A stretch of 64,000 nucleotides of DNA from Sporosarcina sp. FSL W7-1349 (GTDB taxonomy: Bacteria; Bacillota; Bacilli; Bacillales_A; Planococcaceae), in contig NZ_JBBOOK010000001.1 of assembly GCF_038003045.1 (NCBI RefSeq), positions 2,418,001-2,482,000 of the forward strand, written 5' to 3'. Made by a program: the position numbers and the translations under genes. Under the pieces are notes generated by a model. It was not told where the DNA came from. It saw nothing but the letters and a program-made list of their open reading frames with translations, and ran no database searches. Positions 50,630 through 60,463 of this stretch are shown here, piece after piece. Position 1 is the stretch's first letter. Each line of letters starts with the position of its first letter.

Positions 50630-51683
50630 TCGTAGTTCCCCCTTTGACTAACGGGACCTCCAATTGGACGACCGTCCCTTTCCCCGGTTCGGACAGAATC
50701 GTCAATTGTCCATTGACGAGCTCGGCCCTTTCTTTCATTCCATACAGCCCGAGCCCGGTCCCTTTGGCGTCCGGATGATCTACATGAAAGCCGACCCCTT
50801 CATCGATGACATGGAGGATCAAGGTCCCTTCTTTTTCAAATAAACGGACGGCCACATCATCAGTTTCCGCATATTTCAACGCATTGAAGATCGCTTCTTG
50901 GCATATCCGGTAGACGACCGTTTCGATTTCCCCTTCGTACCGCTTCGAGTCCAATTCGGCCGTGAAATGCACGACAAGGCCATAGTTCTTCTCCAACCAC
51001 TTGAAATGGGTGCGGAAGGCCGCCTCCAGACCGAGATCATCCAGCGTGGCAGGTCTAAGTTCAACGGACAGATGCCGTATATCATCCAGTAACCGCATTA
51101 ATTCGATTTCCGTTTCCTTAACCTTATCCAGTGCTTCCCCTTCGATGTTCATATACTTCAACAAGCGGATATCCACCAGCGTGCTGAGCATCTCTTGGGC
51201 GACGCTGTCATGAAGCTCCCGGGAGATCCGCTTCCGTTCATCCTCCTGCGCTTCAATGATCCGTTTCACCATGATTTTCTGATTCAACGACTCCTGCGTC
51301 TTGAACTGCTTCGTCAAGTCCCGGAGCATCAGTACCCGGAGCCCGTTCTCTTCATCAACCGTCTGGAAACTCGCAGTATAGGGCACAACGCCTTTTCCCC
51401 GAGTCTCCAAATACACTTGAAAAGAGCTAATATTCTCTTCCGGATTTGATAGATAACAGCCATCGCAAGTGCGGAGCTCCTGACTGCTCGTATACCCTTT
51501 GCATGTCAGGCAAATGGCGTTCCGGTTGCCCCCGATCATCTGATGGACAACTTCCGGCTCCACGATCAACCGGGCTGTTTCATTCAACGCAATAACCTGC
51601 CCTTCCCGATTAAAAAAGAAGATGGCTTCCGATGCATTGTCGTACATTTTCAATAGCAAATCCGTCAATTGAAAACCTTCCAT
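50607..51683 (-). CDS. nreB: Oxygen-sensing histidine kinase NreB
   Basis: 358 residues from ATG 51683; a TTG three codons upstream overlaps the nreA stop and is the alternative start. The N-terminal PAS domain contains the cysteine set C58-x2-C61-x11-C73-x2-C76 that in Staphylococcus NreB binds an oxygen-labile iron-sulfur cluster. HisKA_3 has [18 protein letters not shown] with the phospho-acceptor His, and the HATPase domain has [18 protein letters not shown] and [22 protein letters not shown]. It is cytosolic, active without oxygen, and phosphorylates NreC. Confidence 0.93.
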   Translation of the reverse strand: MEGFQLTDLLLKMYDNASEAIFFFNREGQVIALNETARLIVEPEVVHQMIGGNRNAICLTCKGYTSSQELRTCDGCYLSNPEENISSFQVYLETRGKGVVPYTASFQTVDEENGLRVLMLRDLTKQFKTQESLNQKIMVKRIIEAQEDERKRISRELHDSVAQEMLSTLVDIRLLKYMNIEGEALDKVKETEIELMRLLDDIRHLSVELRPATLDDLGLEAAFRTHFKWLEKNYGLVVHFTAELDSKRYEGEIETVVYRICQEAIFNALKYAETDDVAVRLFEKEGTLILHVIDEGVGFHVDHPDAKGTGLGLYGMKERAELVNGQLTILSEPGKGTVVQLEVPLVKGGTTNENHHSG

Positions 51684-51688
51684 GCGCG

Positions 51689-52153
51689 TCAAAGCTTCAC
51701 CATCTCCATATTGTAATAAGGGCCAAATCGTGGGCCGATCGCATCCTTGAATTCCTTGAACTGCTGCGGAGTCAGCCGGCGATTTTCCCGATAGGCCACT
51801 AGCAGTACTCCTTGCACACGGTTATTTTTATAAAGCGGAATTGCACCGTAACTACTCAGTTTCTCCGCTACGACAATCGGATAATTGAACAGTTCGTCCG
51901 CCGAAAAACCTTGCGCCACGTCTTCCACGAGAGTCGGTTTTCCTGTCTTGATGACATTCCCGGCAACCCCTTTTCCCGATTGCAGGACGATCCGCTTATA
52001 ACGGTCACTCAGATTCCCCGACACATACGTCCATTTATGCTCAAAACGTTGGTCGGCCGCTTGGATGAGCGCCAACCCGATGAAATCAAATTTGAACCTA
52101 TCACGCAGCGATTCTATTTCCTGCTGGTAATCAAAATCCTGCTGTCCATTCAT
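51689..52153 (-). CDS. nreA: Nitrate receptor NreA (GAF domain)
   Basis: 154 residues from ATG 52153, 7 nt after GGGAG. GAF domain features: FDFIGLALIQAAD, WTYVSGNLSDRYKRIVLQSGKGVAGNVIKTGKP, NYPIVVAEKLSSYGAIPLYKNNRVQGVLLVAYR. NreA binds nitrate and inhibits NreB when nitrate is absent. Its order before nreB and nreC, 45 nt after narI, matches Staphylococcus carnosus. Confidence 0.9.
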   Translation of the reverse strand: MNGQQDFDYQQEIESLRDRFKFDFIGLALIQAADQRFEHKWTYVSGNLSDRYKRIVLQSGKGVAGNVIKTGKPTLVEDVAQGFSADELFNYPIVVAEKLSSYGAIPLYKNNRVQGVLLVAYRENRRLTPQQFKEFKDAIGPRFGPYYNMEMVKL

Positions 52154-52197
52154 CTCAATTTCTCCCATCCGGGCGAGGCAGGCGCCTCTATCCCGAC

Positions 52198-52878
52198 TTA
52201 ATTTGGACTGTTCTTTCTATAAAGGATATAGCTTCTACCCACATAATTCAAAGGAACACTCCATACGTGGACGAGCCTTGTAAAAGGCCACATGGCGAAT
52301 ATTAAAAACCCCGTCAAGATATGCAATTTGAAAGCGAGCGGCACGACAGTCATATACGCCGTTTCCGGGCGGAAGATGAGCAAGGATCGGAACCAGACCG
52401 ATATTGAATCCCGATAATCGAAGCCCGGATTTAAATTATTAGTCACAAGGGAACTGTACACCCCGATGAAAACGATGAAAAGAAGTAGCGTGTTGACAAT
52501 CATGTCGGAAGCGGACGACAATTGCCGTACACTTTTATTTGTGAGTCGCCTTGACGTCAAAATGATCATCCCGATCAATGTCACCACTCCGAAAAATCCA
52601 CCGCCCCAGACAGCCCCCATATGGTACATATGATCGCTGATGCCGAGTGCCCGGGTCCACGTCTTCGGGATACCCAAGCCGGCAACATGACCAAGGATGA
52701 CCGGAATGATTCCAAGATGAAACAGCAGGCTCCCAATCATCAATTGCTTTTTCTCGATAAACTCACTCGACTTGGCCGTCCATCCGAATTGGTCATTTCG
52801 GTAACGGAAAATATGGCCGACGATGAATACCGCCATACAGACATAAGGGAAAATGACCCACAGAAATTGTTCACTCAT
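52198..52878 (-). CDS. narI: Respiratory nitrate reductase gamma subunit (cytochrome b)
   Basis: 226 residues with five membrane helices. Haem-ligand His candidates are in LLFHLGIIPVILGHVAGL near 53-65 and KLHILTGFL...RLVHVWS near 187-205. It takes electrons from menaquinol and passes them to NarH. It overlaps narJ by 8 nt. Confidence 0.95.
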   Translation of the reverse strand: MSEQFLWVIFPYVCMAVFIVGHIFRYRNDQFGWTAKSSEFIEKKQLMIGSLLFHLGIIPVILGHVAGLGIPKTWTRALGISDHMYHMGAVWGGGFFGVVTLIGMIILTSRRLTNKSVRQLSSASDMIVNTLLLFIVFIGVYSSLVTNNLNPGFDYRDSISVWFRSLLIFRPETAYMTVVPLAFKLHILTGFLIFAMWPFTRLVHVWSVPLNYVGRSYILYRKNSPN

Positions 52879-53440
52879 TTGCAGACGCCTCCTGTCGAAT
52901 ACAGGTTTTAAACGTTTCTCTCATTCCTCTAATCAAATAGAAGTATGGACTCTCGAATTTTTCGAGCGCCTTCATCAAATGGAAGGAACCGTCCTCGATG
53001 ACTGCAAGCAGCAAAGAGAAGCTTTGTGGAGCTCTTGGATCGCCCCTCCATTCCGCCGCATAGATGAATTCGCACATAAGGGGAAGAAAGTCGGATAATT
53101 CGCCATCCGGCATATCTAGACCGAACATTTCATAGAGCACCTTCAGTTTGGCCAGCATTTGTCCTCGCTCTTTCGAATCCCCGTACTTGATGTACGTCAT
53201 GAATAACGTGGTCACTTTCTGGAAATCGAATGTAGAGGTGTACATCTCCTGTATTTCATCCATGCTGTATTCATGCATAAGGCGCCAATAGGTCGCAATA
53301 TCCTCATAGGCCGGGTCTGAAGGGTCAAAGGATCCTTCCAGAACCGATGGATGAAAGGTGGTTTTCTTGGGATACGTCAACTGGTTGGCGAAGAATCCGG
53401 CCGCTTGTTTCACTTCGTACAATCGGTTGAGATCAATCAC
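52871..53440 (-). CDS. narJ: Nitrate reductase assembly chaperone NarJ
   Basis: 189 residues from GTG 53440, 7 nt after GGGGGG, overlapping the narH stop. All-helical TorD/NarJ family: QAAGFFANQLTYPKK, FDPSDPAYEDIATYWRLMHEYSMDEIQEMYTSTFDFQKVTTLFMTY contains the family's TFDFQ...T-LF signature, and GDSKERGQML. It guides Moco insertion into NarG. Confidence 0.92.
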   Translation of the reverse strand: MIDLNRLYEVKQAAGFFANQLTYPKKTTFHPSVLEGSFDPSDPAYEDIATYWRLMHEYSMDEIQEMYTSTFDFQKVTTLFMTYIKYGDSKERGQMLAKLKVLYEMFGLDMPDGELSDFLPLMCEFIYAAEWRGDPRAPQSFSLLLAVIEDGSFHLMKALEKFESPYFYLIRGMRETFKTCIRQEASANE

Positions 53441-55034
53441 GCCAAATCCCCCCGTAGAAGTTCTCTTCATAGATTTCCTTCCCTGTCTTCACCGGGTTGA
53501 CGGGACCGCAGCCATCACAGTTGCCATCCGACCCCATGACGGAGTAGCTGAACTGGCTTGGTGCCGTGCCCATGCTATAATCGCCCATCCCATCAAATCC
53601 GGCGGAACCTTGGGAGCGGTACGCATTCATATGCCCTTCCTTATGGGAAGTCGGAATGACGAAACGCTCTTCGTACTTGCCGATCGCCAATAGACGATAC
53701 ATCTGTTTCGTCTGATGGGCAGTCAGCCCGACCCGCTCCAATCTCGATTCATCAAACTCTTTGCCTGAGGAAATGGCGCGCATATAGGAGCGCATCATCG
53801 CCATCCGTTGTAATCCGCCTTTCACTGTAGCCGCATCTCCTGCCGTCAGCATATTTGCAAGGTATTGGATTGGAATCCGCATTTCTTCGATGGCCGGGAA
53901 GATTGCATCTGGATTGTTGATGGAATCTTTCCCTTCGAAATAGTTCATGATCGGGCTAAGCGGCGGAATATACCAGACCATCGGAAGTGTCCGGTATTCC
54001 GGATGTAGCGGGAATGCCAGGCGATACTCGATGGCCAGCTTGTAGACCGGTGAGTTCTGGGCCGCCTCGATCCATTCTTCCGTGATGCCGTCCCTTCTCG
54101 CCTGTTCGATCACTTCCGGATCATATGGGTCCAGGAATAAGTCACATTGTGCTTCGTATAGATCTGTCGGCTCTGGAGTGGACGCCGCTTCCAATACACG
54201 ATCTGCATCATAGAGCAATACGCCAAGGTAACGGATCCGGCCTGTACATGTCTCGGAACAGACTGTCGGCAATCCGGATTCGATGCGCGGGAAGCAGAAT
54301 GTACATTTTTCAGCTTTATTCGTCTTCCAATTAAAATACACTTTTTTATAAGGGCAGCCGGTCGTACAATAACGCCAGCCTCGGCATGCTTCTTGGTCGA
54401 CAAGGACAATTCCGTCTTCATCGCGCTTGTAAATGGCACCTGCCGGGCAGGAAGCGACACAGCTCGGGTTCAGACAGTGTTCGCAAAGCCTTGGCAAATA
54501 CATCATGAAGGCTTGTTCGAAATTGAATTTGATTTCCTCTTCGATTTTTTCGATATTCGGATCGGTTGGCCCCGTAATATGCCCCCCGGCTAGCTGATCT
54601 TCCCAGTTCGGACCCCATTCGGGATCCATATATTCTCCGGACACGATCGACTTCGCACGGGCGACGGGTGTATGTTTACTGTCGCCGGCCATCGTCAGTT
54701 TTTCATAATCATACGTCCATGGCTCATAAAAATCCTTCATCTCCGGCATATCCGGATTGTAGAAGATTTTCCCAAGGGCGATCTTGGATAGCTTGGAGCC
54801 CGACTTCAACTCCAATTTCCCTTTTTTGTTGATTTGCCAGCCGCCTTTGTACACTTCCTGGTCTTCCCATCGTTTCGGATAGCCGATCCCCGGCTTTGTC
54901 TCCACGTTGTTGAACCACATATACTCCGCGCCTTCACGGTTCGTCCATGTCGTTTTGCACGTCACACTACAAGTGTGGCACCCGATACATTTGTCCAGAT
55001 TCATAACCATTGCAACTTGCGCTTTAATTTTCAA
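53433..55034 (-). CDS. narH: Respiratory nitrate reductase beta subunit
   Basis: 533 residues. Ferredoxin-like clusters: CIGCHTCSVTCK near residue 16, CEHCLNPSCVASCP near 184, CRGWRYCTTGCPYKKVYFNW near 217 with Trp in one ligand place (the [3Fe-4S] site as in E. coli), and CTFCFPRIESGLPTVCSETC near 244. It carries electrons from NarI to NarG. The start overlaps the narG end by 11 nt. The C-terminal region (460-533) is longer than in E. coli NarH's core. Confidence 0.95.
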   Translation of the reverse strand: MKIKAQVAMVMNLDKCIGCHTCSVTCKTTWTNREGAEYMWFNNVETKPGIGYPKRWEDQEVYKGGWQINKKGKLELKSGSKLSKIALGKIFYNPDMPEMKDFYEPWTYDYEKLTMAGDSKHTPVARAKSIVSGEYMDPEWGPNWEDQLAGGHITGPTDPNIEKIEEEIKFNFEQAFMMYLPRLCEHCLNPSCVASCPAGAIYKRDEDGIVLVDQEACRGWRYCTTGCPYKKVYFNWKTNKAEKCTFCFPRIESGLPTVCSETCTGRIRYLGVLLYDADRVLEAASTPEPTDLYEAQCDLFLDPYDPEVIEQARRDGITEEWIEAAQNSPVYKLAIEYRLAFPLHPEYRTLPMVWYIPPLSPIMNYFEGKDSINNPDAIFPAIEEMRIPIQYLANMLTAGDAATVKGGLQRMAMMRSYMRAISSGKEFDESRLERVGLTAHQTKQMYRLLAIGKYEERFVIPTSHKEGHMNAYRSQGSAGFDGMGDYSMGTAPSQFSYSVMGSDGNCDGCGPVNPVKTGKEIYEENFYGGIWRD

Positions 55035-58000
55035 GCCAGTTGACCTCCTTCATCTTACGGACCGCCACGTACTCATCACGTTGGTTCCCGATCGGCCCAT
55101 AGTAATTGAATCCGTAGCTAAGTTGTGCGTATCCGCCGACCATTTGCGTCGGTTTCATATGAATGCGGGTCGGCGCATTATGGCTGCCCCCGCGCTGTTC
55201 CGTAATCTCTGATCCAGGTACTTGGATATGCTTATCCTGGGCGTGGTACATGAACATCGTCCCTTTCGGCATCCGGTGGCTGACGACCGCACGGGCTGTC
55301 ACGACGCCGTTCCGGTTATACACTTCCAGCCATTGGTTGTCGTCGATGCCATGCTCTTTCGCGTCCAGGTCCGAAATCCAGACAGTCGGCCCTCCCCGGA
55401 ACAATGTGAGCATATGCTGATTGTCCTGATACGTCGAATGGATATTCCACTTTCCGTGCGGCGTCAAATAACGGAGTACCAAGGAATCCTGTCCGCCCAC
55501 AATTTGCTTGTCACGCGGTCCGAATACCATCGGCGGCAATGTCGGTTTATAGACCGGCAGTGCTTCTCCGAAATCCAAAAACAATTCATGGTCGATATAA
55601 AAATGCTGCCTACCTGTCAATGTCCGGAAGGGCACGAGGCGCTCAATATTTGTCGTGAACGGCGAGTAGCGTCGACCAAGCTTGTTCGATCCGCTGAAGA
55701 CCGGCGTCGGAATGACCTCCCGCGGCTGTGCCGTGATAGCGGCGAATGTAAACCGCTCCGCTGCCCGGTCGGCTGAAATGTCCTTCAATTCGACCCCCGT
55801 CAACTCTTCAGCCGCTTCGAACGCTCGCTGGGAAACCCGGCCGTTCGTGGCGGATGAAAGCGCCAAGATCGCCTCTGCCGCTTGCTTTGCAGTATTTAAT
55901 TTCGGAAGACCGTTTTTAATTGATTCATCAAAATAAACGCCATTGATGCTCTTCAGCATTTCATATTCTTCAGCGACAGGGAAGCTGACGCCATGCGCCC
56001 CGACTTTTCCTGTCGACAGCAACGGTCCTAGGGTAATGTATTTGTCATACACTTTCGTGTAGTCCCGTTCGACAATCGCCATGCCCGGCATCGTCTTGCC
56101 TGGGATCGCTTCGACTTCGCCCTTCTTCCAATCTTTCACTTCCCCGTATGGCTGTGCGATTTCCTGCGCGGAATCATGGGCAAGCGGTGTCGTGACCAAA
56201 TCCTTGTAGACCCCAGGCAAATGCTTTTTCGCCATTTCGGAAAACGTTTGGGCGATCGTCCGATAGATGTCCCAGTCGGATCGCGACTCCCAAAGCGGAT
56301 CGACCGCTGGATTGAACGGATTGACAAATGGGTGCATATCCGTGGAGGACAGATCCACCTTTTCATACCAGGTGGCCGCCGGCAATACGATATCGGCATA
56401 CATCGGCGTAGCCGTCATGCGAAAATCGAGTGCGACGAGAAGATCGAGCTTCCCTTCCACGTCTTCGCGCCATACCATTTCATCCGGTTTCATATCATCA
56501 TTCGGCGTAGCGAGCAGTCCATCCGACGCCCCGAAGAGGTGCTTCATGAAATATTCCTGCCCTTTGGCGGAACTCGAGACGAGATTCGAGCGCCAGACAA
56601 ACATCGTGCGCGGGAAGTTTTCAGGTGCGCCCGGGTCTTCGCAGGCAAATTTGACTTCTCCTGATTTCAGCCTTTCAACCGTATGTCGGACAATCTCCTC
56701 CGTCGTCGCAGCACCGGATTTCGCCGCTTCCTCCGCAAACAACAGGCTGTTTTTATTGAACTGCGGATAGGAAGGGAGCCAGCCGAGTCTTGCAGCCAGG
56801 ACATTATAATCAGCCGGATGATCATACTTCGCTTTGCCTCCTGTCGGTGACAGAAGCGGCTGGATCCCCGCTTCTTCATATTTCCATTGTTCCGTCGCGA
56901 AATAGAAGAAGGACGTAGCGTTCTGCAGCCGCGGCGGTGCTTGCCAATCCCGTGCGAAGGCGATTGAACTCCAGCCTTCAATCGGGCGGCACTTCTCCTG
57001 TCCCACGTAATGCGCCCATCCGCCGCCGTTCACTCCTTGGGATGCGGTGAGTACGACAAGGTTGAGGATCGACCGGTAAATCGTGTCGCTGTTGAACCAG
57101 TGGTTGATGCCGGCCCCCATGATGATCATCGAACGCCCACCCGTATCGATTGAATTCTGTGCGAATTCATGCGCAATCTGTGTGACCAATTCCGGTTTAA
57201 CACCTGTTATTTTCTGCTGCCAAGCCGGTGTGTAGAAAGAGTCCGGGTCGTCATAGCCCTTCGCTTCCAAGTCACTGCCGATTCGTCTGATGCCGTATTG
57301 GCTCAGCATCAGGTCATAGACGGTCGTCACCCATTTTTCCGTCCCGTCTTTCATAGCGATCTTCTTGACAGGAATCGGTCTTCTGAACGTGCCATTGGAC
57401 GTATTGTCGAAATACGGGAAGACGATTTCCTTCCATTCCGCCCCATGGTCGACAAGCGATAAGGCAGGTTCGATGCGGGATCCATCCTCGTTCTCCAGAA
57501 TCAGATTCCATTTCACTTCGTTTTCCCATCGTTGTCCCATCGTGCCGTTCGGGACGATGATTTCATTCGCCACTTCATCGAGGATGACAGGTTTCCATTC
57601 TCCGTTTTCTGCTTGGCTGCCGAGGTCGCTCGCGCGCAAGAACCGTCCTGCCTTGAACGCCCCTTCGTCAAAGTCATCCAGCATGAGAAGGAATGGCATA
57701 TCTGTATACTGCTTCGCATAATTCAGGAACATCGGCTCTTGCCGCTTCTCATAGAATTCATCCAAAATGACATGCGTCATCGCTTGAGCGACGGCTGCAT
57801 CCGTGCCGGGTTCCGCACCGATCCAGTCGTCGGCATGGACAACACTTTCCGCGTAATCCGGTGCGACAGAAACGACTTTCGTCCCTTTGTAGCGCACTTC
57901 CGTCATGAAGTGAGCATCCGGTGTACGAGTCAGCGGGACGTTCGATCCCCACATGATCAAATAGCCCGCATTGAACCAGTCACTCGATTCCGGAACATCC

Positions 58001-58701
58001 GTCTGCTCTCCCCAAATCTGCGGGGAAGCCGGCGGCAAGTCAGCGTACCAATCGTAAAAACTGAGCATTTCTCCGCCAAGCAATGAAAGGAAGCGGGCTC
58101 CGGAAGCGTAACTGACCATGGACATGGCCGGGATCGGCGTGAAGCCTGCAATCCGGTCCGGTCCATACTTTTGGATCGTGTAAATGAGCTGTGCGGAAAT
58201 CAGGACGGTCGCATCCCGCCAATCGACACGGATATGCCCTCCTTTCCCACGCGCCTTCTTATATTCAGCTGTCTTTTCGGGATCCTCTACGATGCTTGCC
58301 CAAGCTTTCACCGGATCTTTATGTTCCGTGATCGCTTCGGTCCACATACGCCAGAGCTTCCCTCGTATGTACGGGTATTTCACTCGCAACGGGCTATATT
58401 CATACCAAGAAAACGAAGCACCACGTGGACAGCCGCGTGGTTCGAATTCCGGCATATCGGGGCCGCATGAAGGATAGTCAATCTGCTGGTTCTCCCATGT
58501 AATGATCCCGTTCTTCACAAAAACCTTCCAACTGCAGGATCCGGTACAGTTCACTCCATGTGTCGTACGGACCACCTTGTCATGAGACCAACGCTGCCGA
58601 TACATGTTTTCCCAATCCCGGCTTTTTTCCTCAAGAACGGACCAGTTGCCGGAGTATCGTTCAATGGGTTTAAAATAATTTAAACCGAATTTCGTTTTCA
58701 T
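55024..58701 (-). CDS. narG: Respiratory nitrate reductase alpha subunit (molybdoenzyme)
   Basis: 1225 residues from ATG 58701; AAAGGAG lies upstream, and a GTG four codons earlier is too close to it. The N-terminal FS0 cluster has His48, Cys52, Cys56 and Cys91 (HGVNCTGSCSW ... RGCPRG), the His-containing variant typical of NarG. The MWGSNVPLTRTPDAHF, GAGINHWFNSDTIYR and SQGVNGGGWAHYVGQEK segments line the bis-MGD site. It reduces nitrate to nitrite at the cytosolic face. No Tat signal, as expected for the inward-facing enzyme. First gene of narGHJI-nreABC. Confidence 0.96.
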   Translation of the reverse strand: MKTKFGLNYFKPIERYSGNWSVLEEKSRDWENMYRQRWSHDKVVRTTHGVNCTGSCSWKVFVKNGIITWENQQIDYPSCGPDMPEFEPRGCPRGASFSWYEYSPLRVKYPYIRGKLWRMWTEAITEHKDPVKAWASIVEDPEKTAEYKKARGKGGHIRVDWRDATVLISAQLIYTIQKYGPDRIAGFTPIPAMSMVSYASGARFLSLLGGEMLSFYDWYADLPPASPQIWGEQTDVPESSDWFNAGYLIMWGSNVPLTRTPDAHFMTEVRYKGTKVVSVAPDYAESVVHADDWIGAEPGTDAAVAQAMTHVILDEFYEKRQEPMFLNYAKQYTDMPFLLMLDDFDEGAFKAGRFLRASDLGSQAENGEWKPVILDEVANEIIVPNGTMGQRWENEVKWNLILENEDGSRIEPALSLVDHGAEWKEIVFPYFDNTSNGTFRRPIPVKKIAMKDGTEKWVTTVYDLMLSQYGIRRIGSDLEAKGYDDPDSFYTPAWQQKITGVKPELVTQIAHEFAQNSIDTGGRSMIIMGAGINHWFNSDTIYRSILNLVVLTASQGVNGGGWAHYVGQEKCRPIEGWSSIAFARDWQAPPRLQNATSFFYFATEQWKYEEAGIQPLLSPTGGKAKYDHPADYNVLAARLGWLPSYPQFNKNSLLFAEEAAKSGAATTEEIVRHTVERLKSGEVKFACEDPGAPENFPRTMFVWRSNLVSSSAKGQEYFMKHLFGASDGLLATPNDDMKPDEMVWREDVEGKLDLLVALDFRMTATPMYADIVLPAATWYEKVDLSSTDMHPFVNPFNPAVDPLWESRSDWDIYRTIAQTFSEMAKKHLPGVYKDLVTTPLAHDSAQEIAQPYGEVKDWKKGEVEAIPGKTMPGMAIVERDYTKVYDKYITLGPLLSTGKVGAHGVSFPVAEEYEMLKSINGVYFDESIKNGLPKLNTAKQAAEAILALSSATNGRVSQRAFEAAEELTGVELKDISADRAAERFTFAAITAQPREVIPTPVFSGSNKLGRRYSPFTTNIERLVPFRTLTGRQHFYIDHELFLDFGEALPVYKPTLPPMVFGPRDKQIVGGQDSLVLRYLTPHGKWNIHSTYQDNQHMLTLFRGGPTVWISDLDAKEHGIDDNQWLEVYNRNGVVTARAVVSHRMPKGTMFMYHAQDKHIQVPGSEITEQRGGSHNAPTRIHMKPTQMVGGYAQLSYGFNYYGPIGNQRDEYVAVRKMKEVNWLEN

Positions 58702-58812
58702 ATGATACGACACGCTCCTTTTTATTTTTATTCCAAATTAATACTACTTGATGAATATATACCCTCTTCTTCCTCTTACCCTTTATTCTAAAACTTATTC
58801 CATAAACCCTCT

Positions 58813-58830
58813 ATTAGGGAAACACCTAAT
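58813..58830. promoter_or_regulatory. Operator-like palindrome upstream of narG
   Basis: ATTAGG-N6-CCTAAT with perfect 6-bp arms, 112 nt before the narG start, in the 302-bp non-coding gap (58702-59003). NreC and other NarL-type regulators bind short inverted repeats at such distances; which regulator acts here is not known. The rest of the gap holds a terminator and AT-rich promoter-like sequence. Confidence 0.45.
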
Positions 58831-58908
58831 TTCTTTGGCTTTCCATGGCAAACAACGCTGAGTAGTACAATGAAGGAGTTTCCCGGAACGCTTTAGAAAT
58901 TTTGCTGT

Positions 58909-58958
58909 AAAAAAAAGACTGTCGCAGAAGTCAGTTTTCACTGCTTTCTGGACAGTCT
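58909..58958 (-). terminator. Terminator of the nrd operon
   Basis: AGACTGTC (58917-58924) pairs with GACAGTCT (58951-58958), with further pairing of CAGAAGTCAG and CTGCTTTCTG inside. TTTTTTTTACAG follows on the minus strand. Confidence 0.85.
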
Positions 58959-59003
58959 AATTTCCTGTTAGAACTTATTGAGTTGCCGCCTCTATACTAA
59001 TCA

Positions 59004-60041
59004 TTACAACTCATCAAATCCGTTTAAGTCGCTCGTTTTGACATATTGTCGGGATGTCTGCTCAAAGAAATCCGTTTTGGTGTCATCAAAATTATCCACA
59101 TACGCACGGATCCATTTCATCGGATTTTCGGTGTGTTCCGGATAAATTTCACTTAAGCCAAGCATTCTCAACATTTTATTCGCACGGTACTTGATATAGC
59201 CTTCCATTTGCTCGAGGTCAATTCCCTCTATTTCCCCTAAGACATACCGGCTCCAGATGACCTCTTGCTCGACCGAGTGGCGGAATTGATTGTAGATCCA
59301 GGAAGCGAATTCATCTGTATTATATTCCGGATGCTCCGCCAAGGCTGCTCGGAAGATGTCGCTGATGGCTTTTCCGTGTTGCAGTTCGTCCCGGTTAATG
59401 TAAGATATCATCGTGGACGTACCGACCATCTTCTGGTGCCTCGCCAAATTGTAGAAAAAAGCAAATCCGCTATAAAAAAATAGCCCTTCCAATAAAGTCG
59501 TATAAACCATCGCCTTCAATACGGTCTCAATCGTCGGATGCTCTGCAAATTCATTGTATACTTCGACAATCCGCTCATTCCGTTTCAGAAGTACGGAATC
59601 TGTCCTGCCCATTTCAAAAGAGGCCATTTGCTTCGACAAGGGGGCTACGGAGGAAAGGACATACGCATAGCTATGATTGTGCTCGCTTTCTTGGTCCGCA
59701 ATCGTGGCCATGATCGATTTCACGGAAGGATCGGTTGTAAAGTCAGCGATTTTCATCGCAATGACTGTTTGCGGACCATCCAATGTCGCTAAAAGGCCAA
59801 TGATTTTTAGAAACGCTTCCTGTTCTGCCGATGATAATGTGGGAAACTGTTTAACATCCTGTGTCATATCCACTTCATTTGCTGTCCAAAACAAGGAACG
59901 GATCCGTTGACGCATTGTGTAAAAATGCGGATAAGCGAGGTCGTTCCAATTCAAGATGCCGCTTGCTTTTCCTCCAAAGATTGCGGTTGATTTATTGGGA
60001 TGTGCCGGATTCAGCACTTTAACTCGTGTAAGTGTCTCCAA
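59004..60041 (-). CDS. nrdF: Class I ribonucleotide reductase beta (R2) subunit
   Basis: About 345 residues from TTG 60041, 10 nt after AGGAG; an ATG eight codons earlier overlaps the flavodoxin gene more deeply. R2 features: ATLDGPQT with the first metal Asp, DQESEHNHSYAYV where E-x2-H and a Tyr four residues later match the metal ligands and radical Tyr of E. coli NrdB, LLEGLFFYSGFAFFYNLA with Glu, and RDELQHG with the last Glu/His pair. It generates the radical used by the R1 subunit. The preceding flavodoxin suggests a manganese (class Ib-like) activation. Confidence 0.92.
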   Translation of the reverse strand: METLTRVKVLNPAHPNKSTAIFGGKASGILNWNDLAYPHFYTMRQRIRSLFWTANEVDMTQDVKQFPTLSSAEQEAFLKIIGLLATLDGPQTVIAMKIADFTTDPSVKSIMATIADQESEHNHSYAYVLSSVAPLSKQMASFEMGRTDSVLLKRNERIVEVYNEFAEHPTIETVLKAMVYTTLLEGLFFYSGFAFFYNLARHQKMVGTSTMISYINRDELQHGKAISDIFRAALAEHPEYNTDEFASWIYNQFRHSVEQEVIWSRYVLGEIEGIDLEQMEGYIKYRANKMLRMLGLSEIYPEHTENPMKWIRAYVDNFDDTKTDFFEQTSRQYVKTSDLNGFDEL

Positions 60042-60463
60042 TGTTCCAAAACTCCTTTCGACCATTCCATCACTTTGCTTTCCTGTACGCCTCTAGGGCT
60101 TTGTTCAATCCTCAACGGTGCAACGGCCGATTGATAAAAACGCGCCAATTTCACTGCCGCATTGCAAAATAACAAATCTCCCCCAAACTGCGTGTCCCCT
60201 GTCCCGAATACATAGACAGGCTCCGGCTTATAGCCGATATCCGCAACGAAGTCTTTCACCTCGTCCGGGGTTGCCCCTTGGTCCCACGTAAAGGAACCGA
60301 TGAGCATGGCATCATACTCGCCAGGATTCGGAATGGGTCCCCCTCCCCCGATCCGATGTTTGGTGACATTCATCCCTTCCTGGTGAAGCGTCTCCTCAAT
60401 CAGTTCCGCTACTTCTTCGGTATTGCCGCTCCAAGACGCATAGGCGATCAAGAATGACACCAT
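60011..60463 (-). CDS. Flavodoxin in the nrd operon (NrdI-like role)
   Basis: 150 residues from ATG 60463, 4-5 nt after AGGAG. The FMN phosphate loop YASWSGNTEEVAELI (about 8-22), IGSFTWDQGATPDEVKDF near 56, and VFGTGDTQFGGDLLFC near 86 are flavodoxin features. It is longer than typical NrdI (about 120-130 residues), but its place between R1 and R2 genes argues that it supplies the reduced flavin or oxidant for R2 activation. It overlaps nrdE by 16 nt and nrdF by about 31 nt. Confidence 0.85.
   Translation of the reverse strand: MVSFLIAYASWSGNTEEVAELIEETLHQEGMNVTKHRIGGGGPIPNPGEYDAMLIGSFTWDQGATPDEVKDFVADIGYKPEPVYVFGTGDTQFGGDLLFCNAAVKLARFYQSAVAPLRIEQSPRGVQESKVMEWSKGVLEHWRHLHELKC

Noticed and set aside
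55222..58086. Several plus-strand frames of 100-184 codons opposite narG
   Set aside because: Shadows of the narG frame; no start signals and no recognisable protein features.
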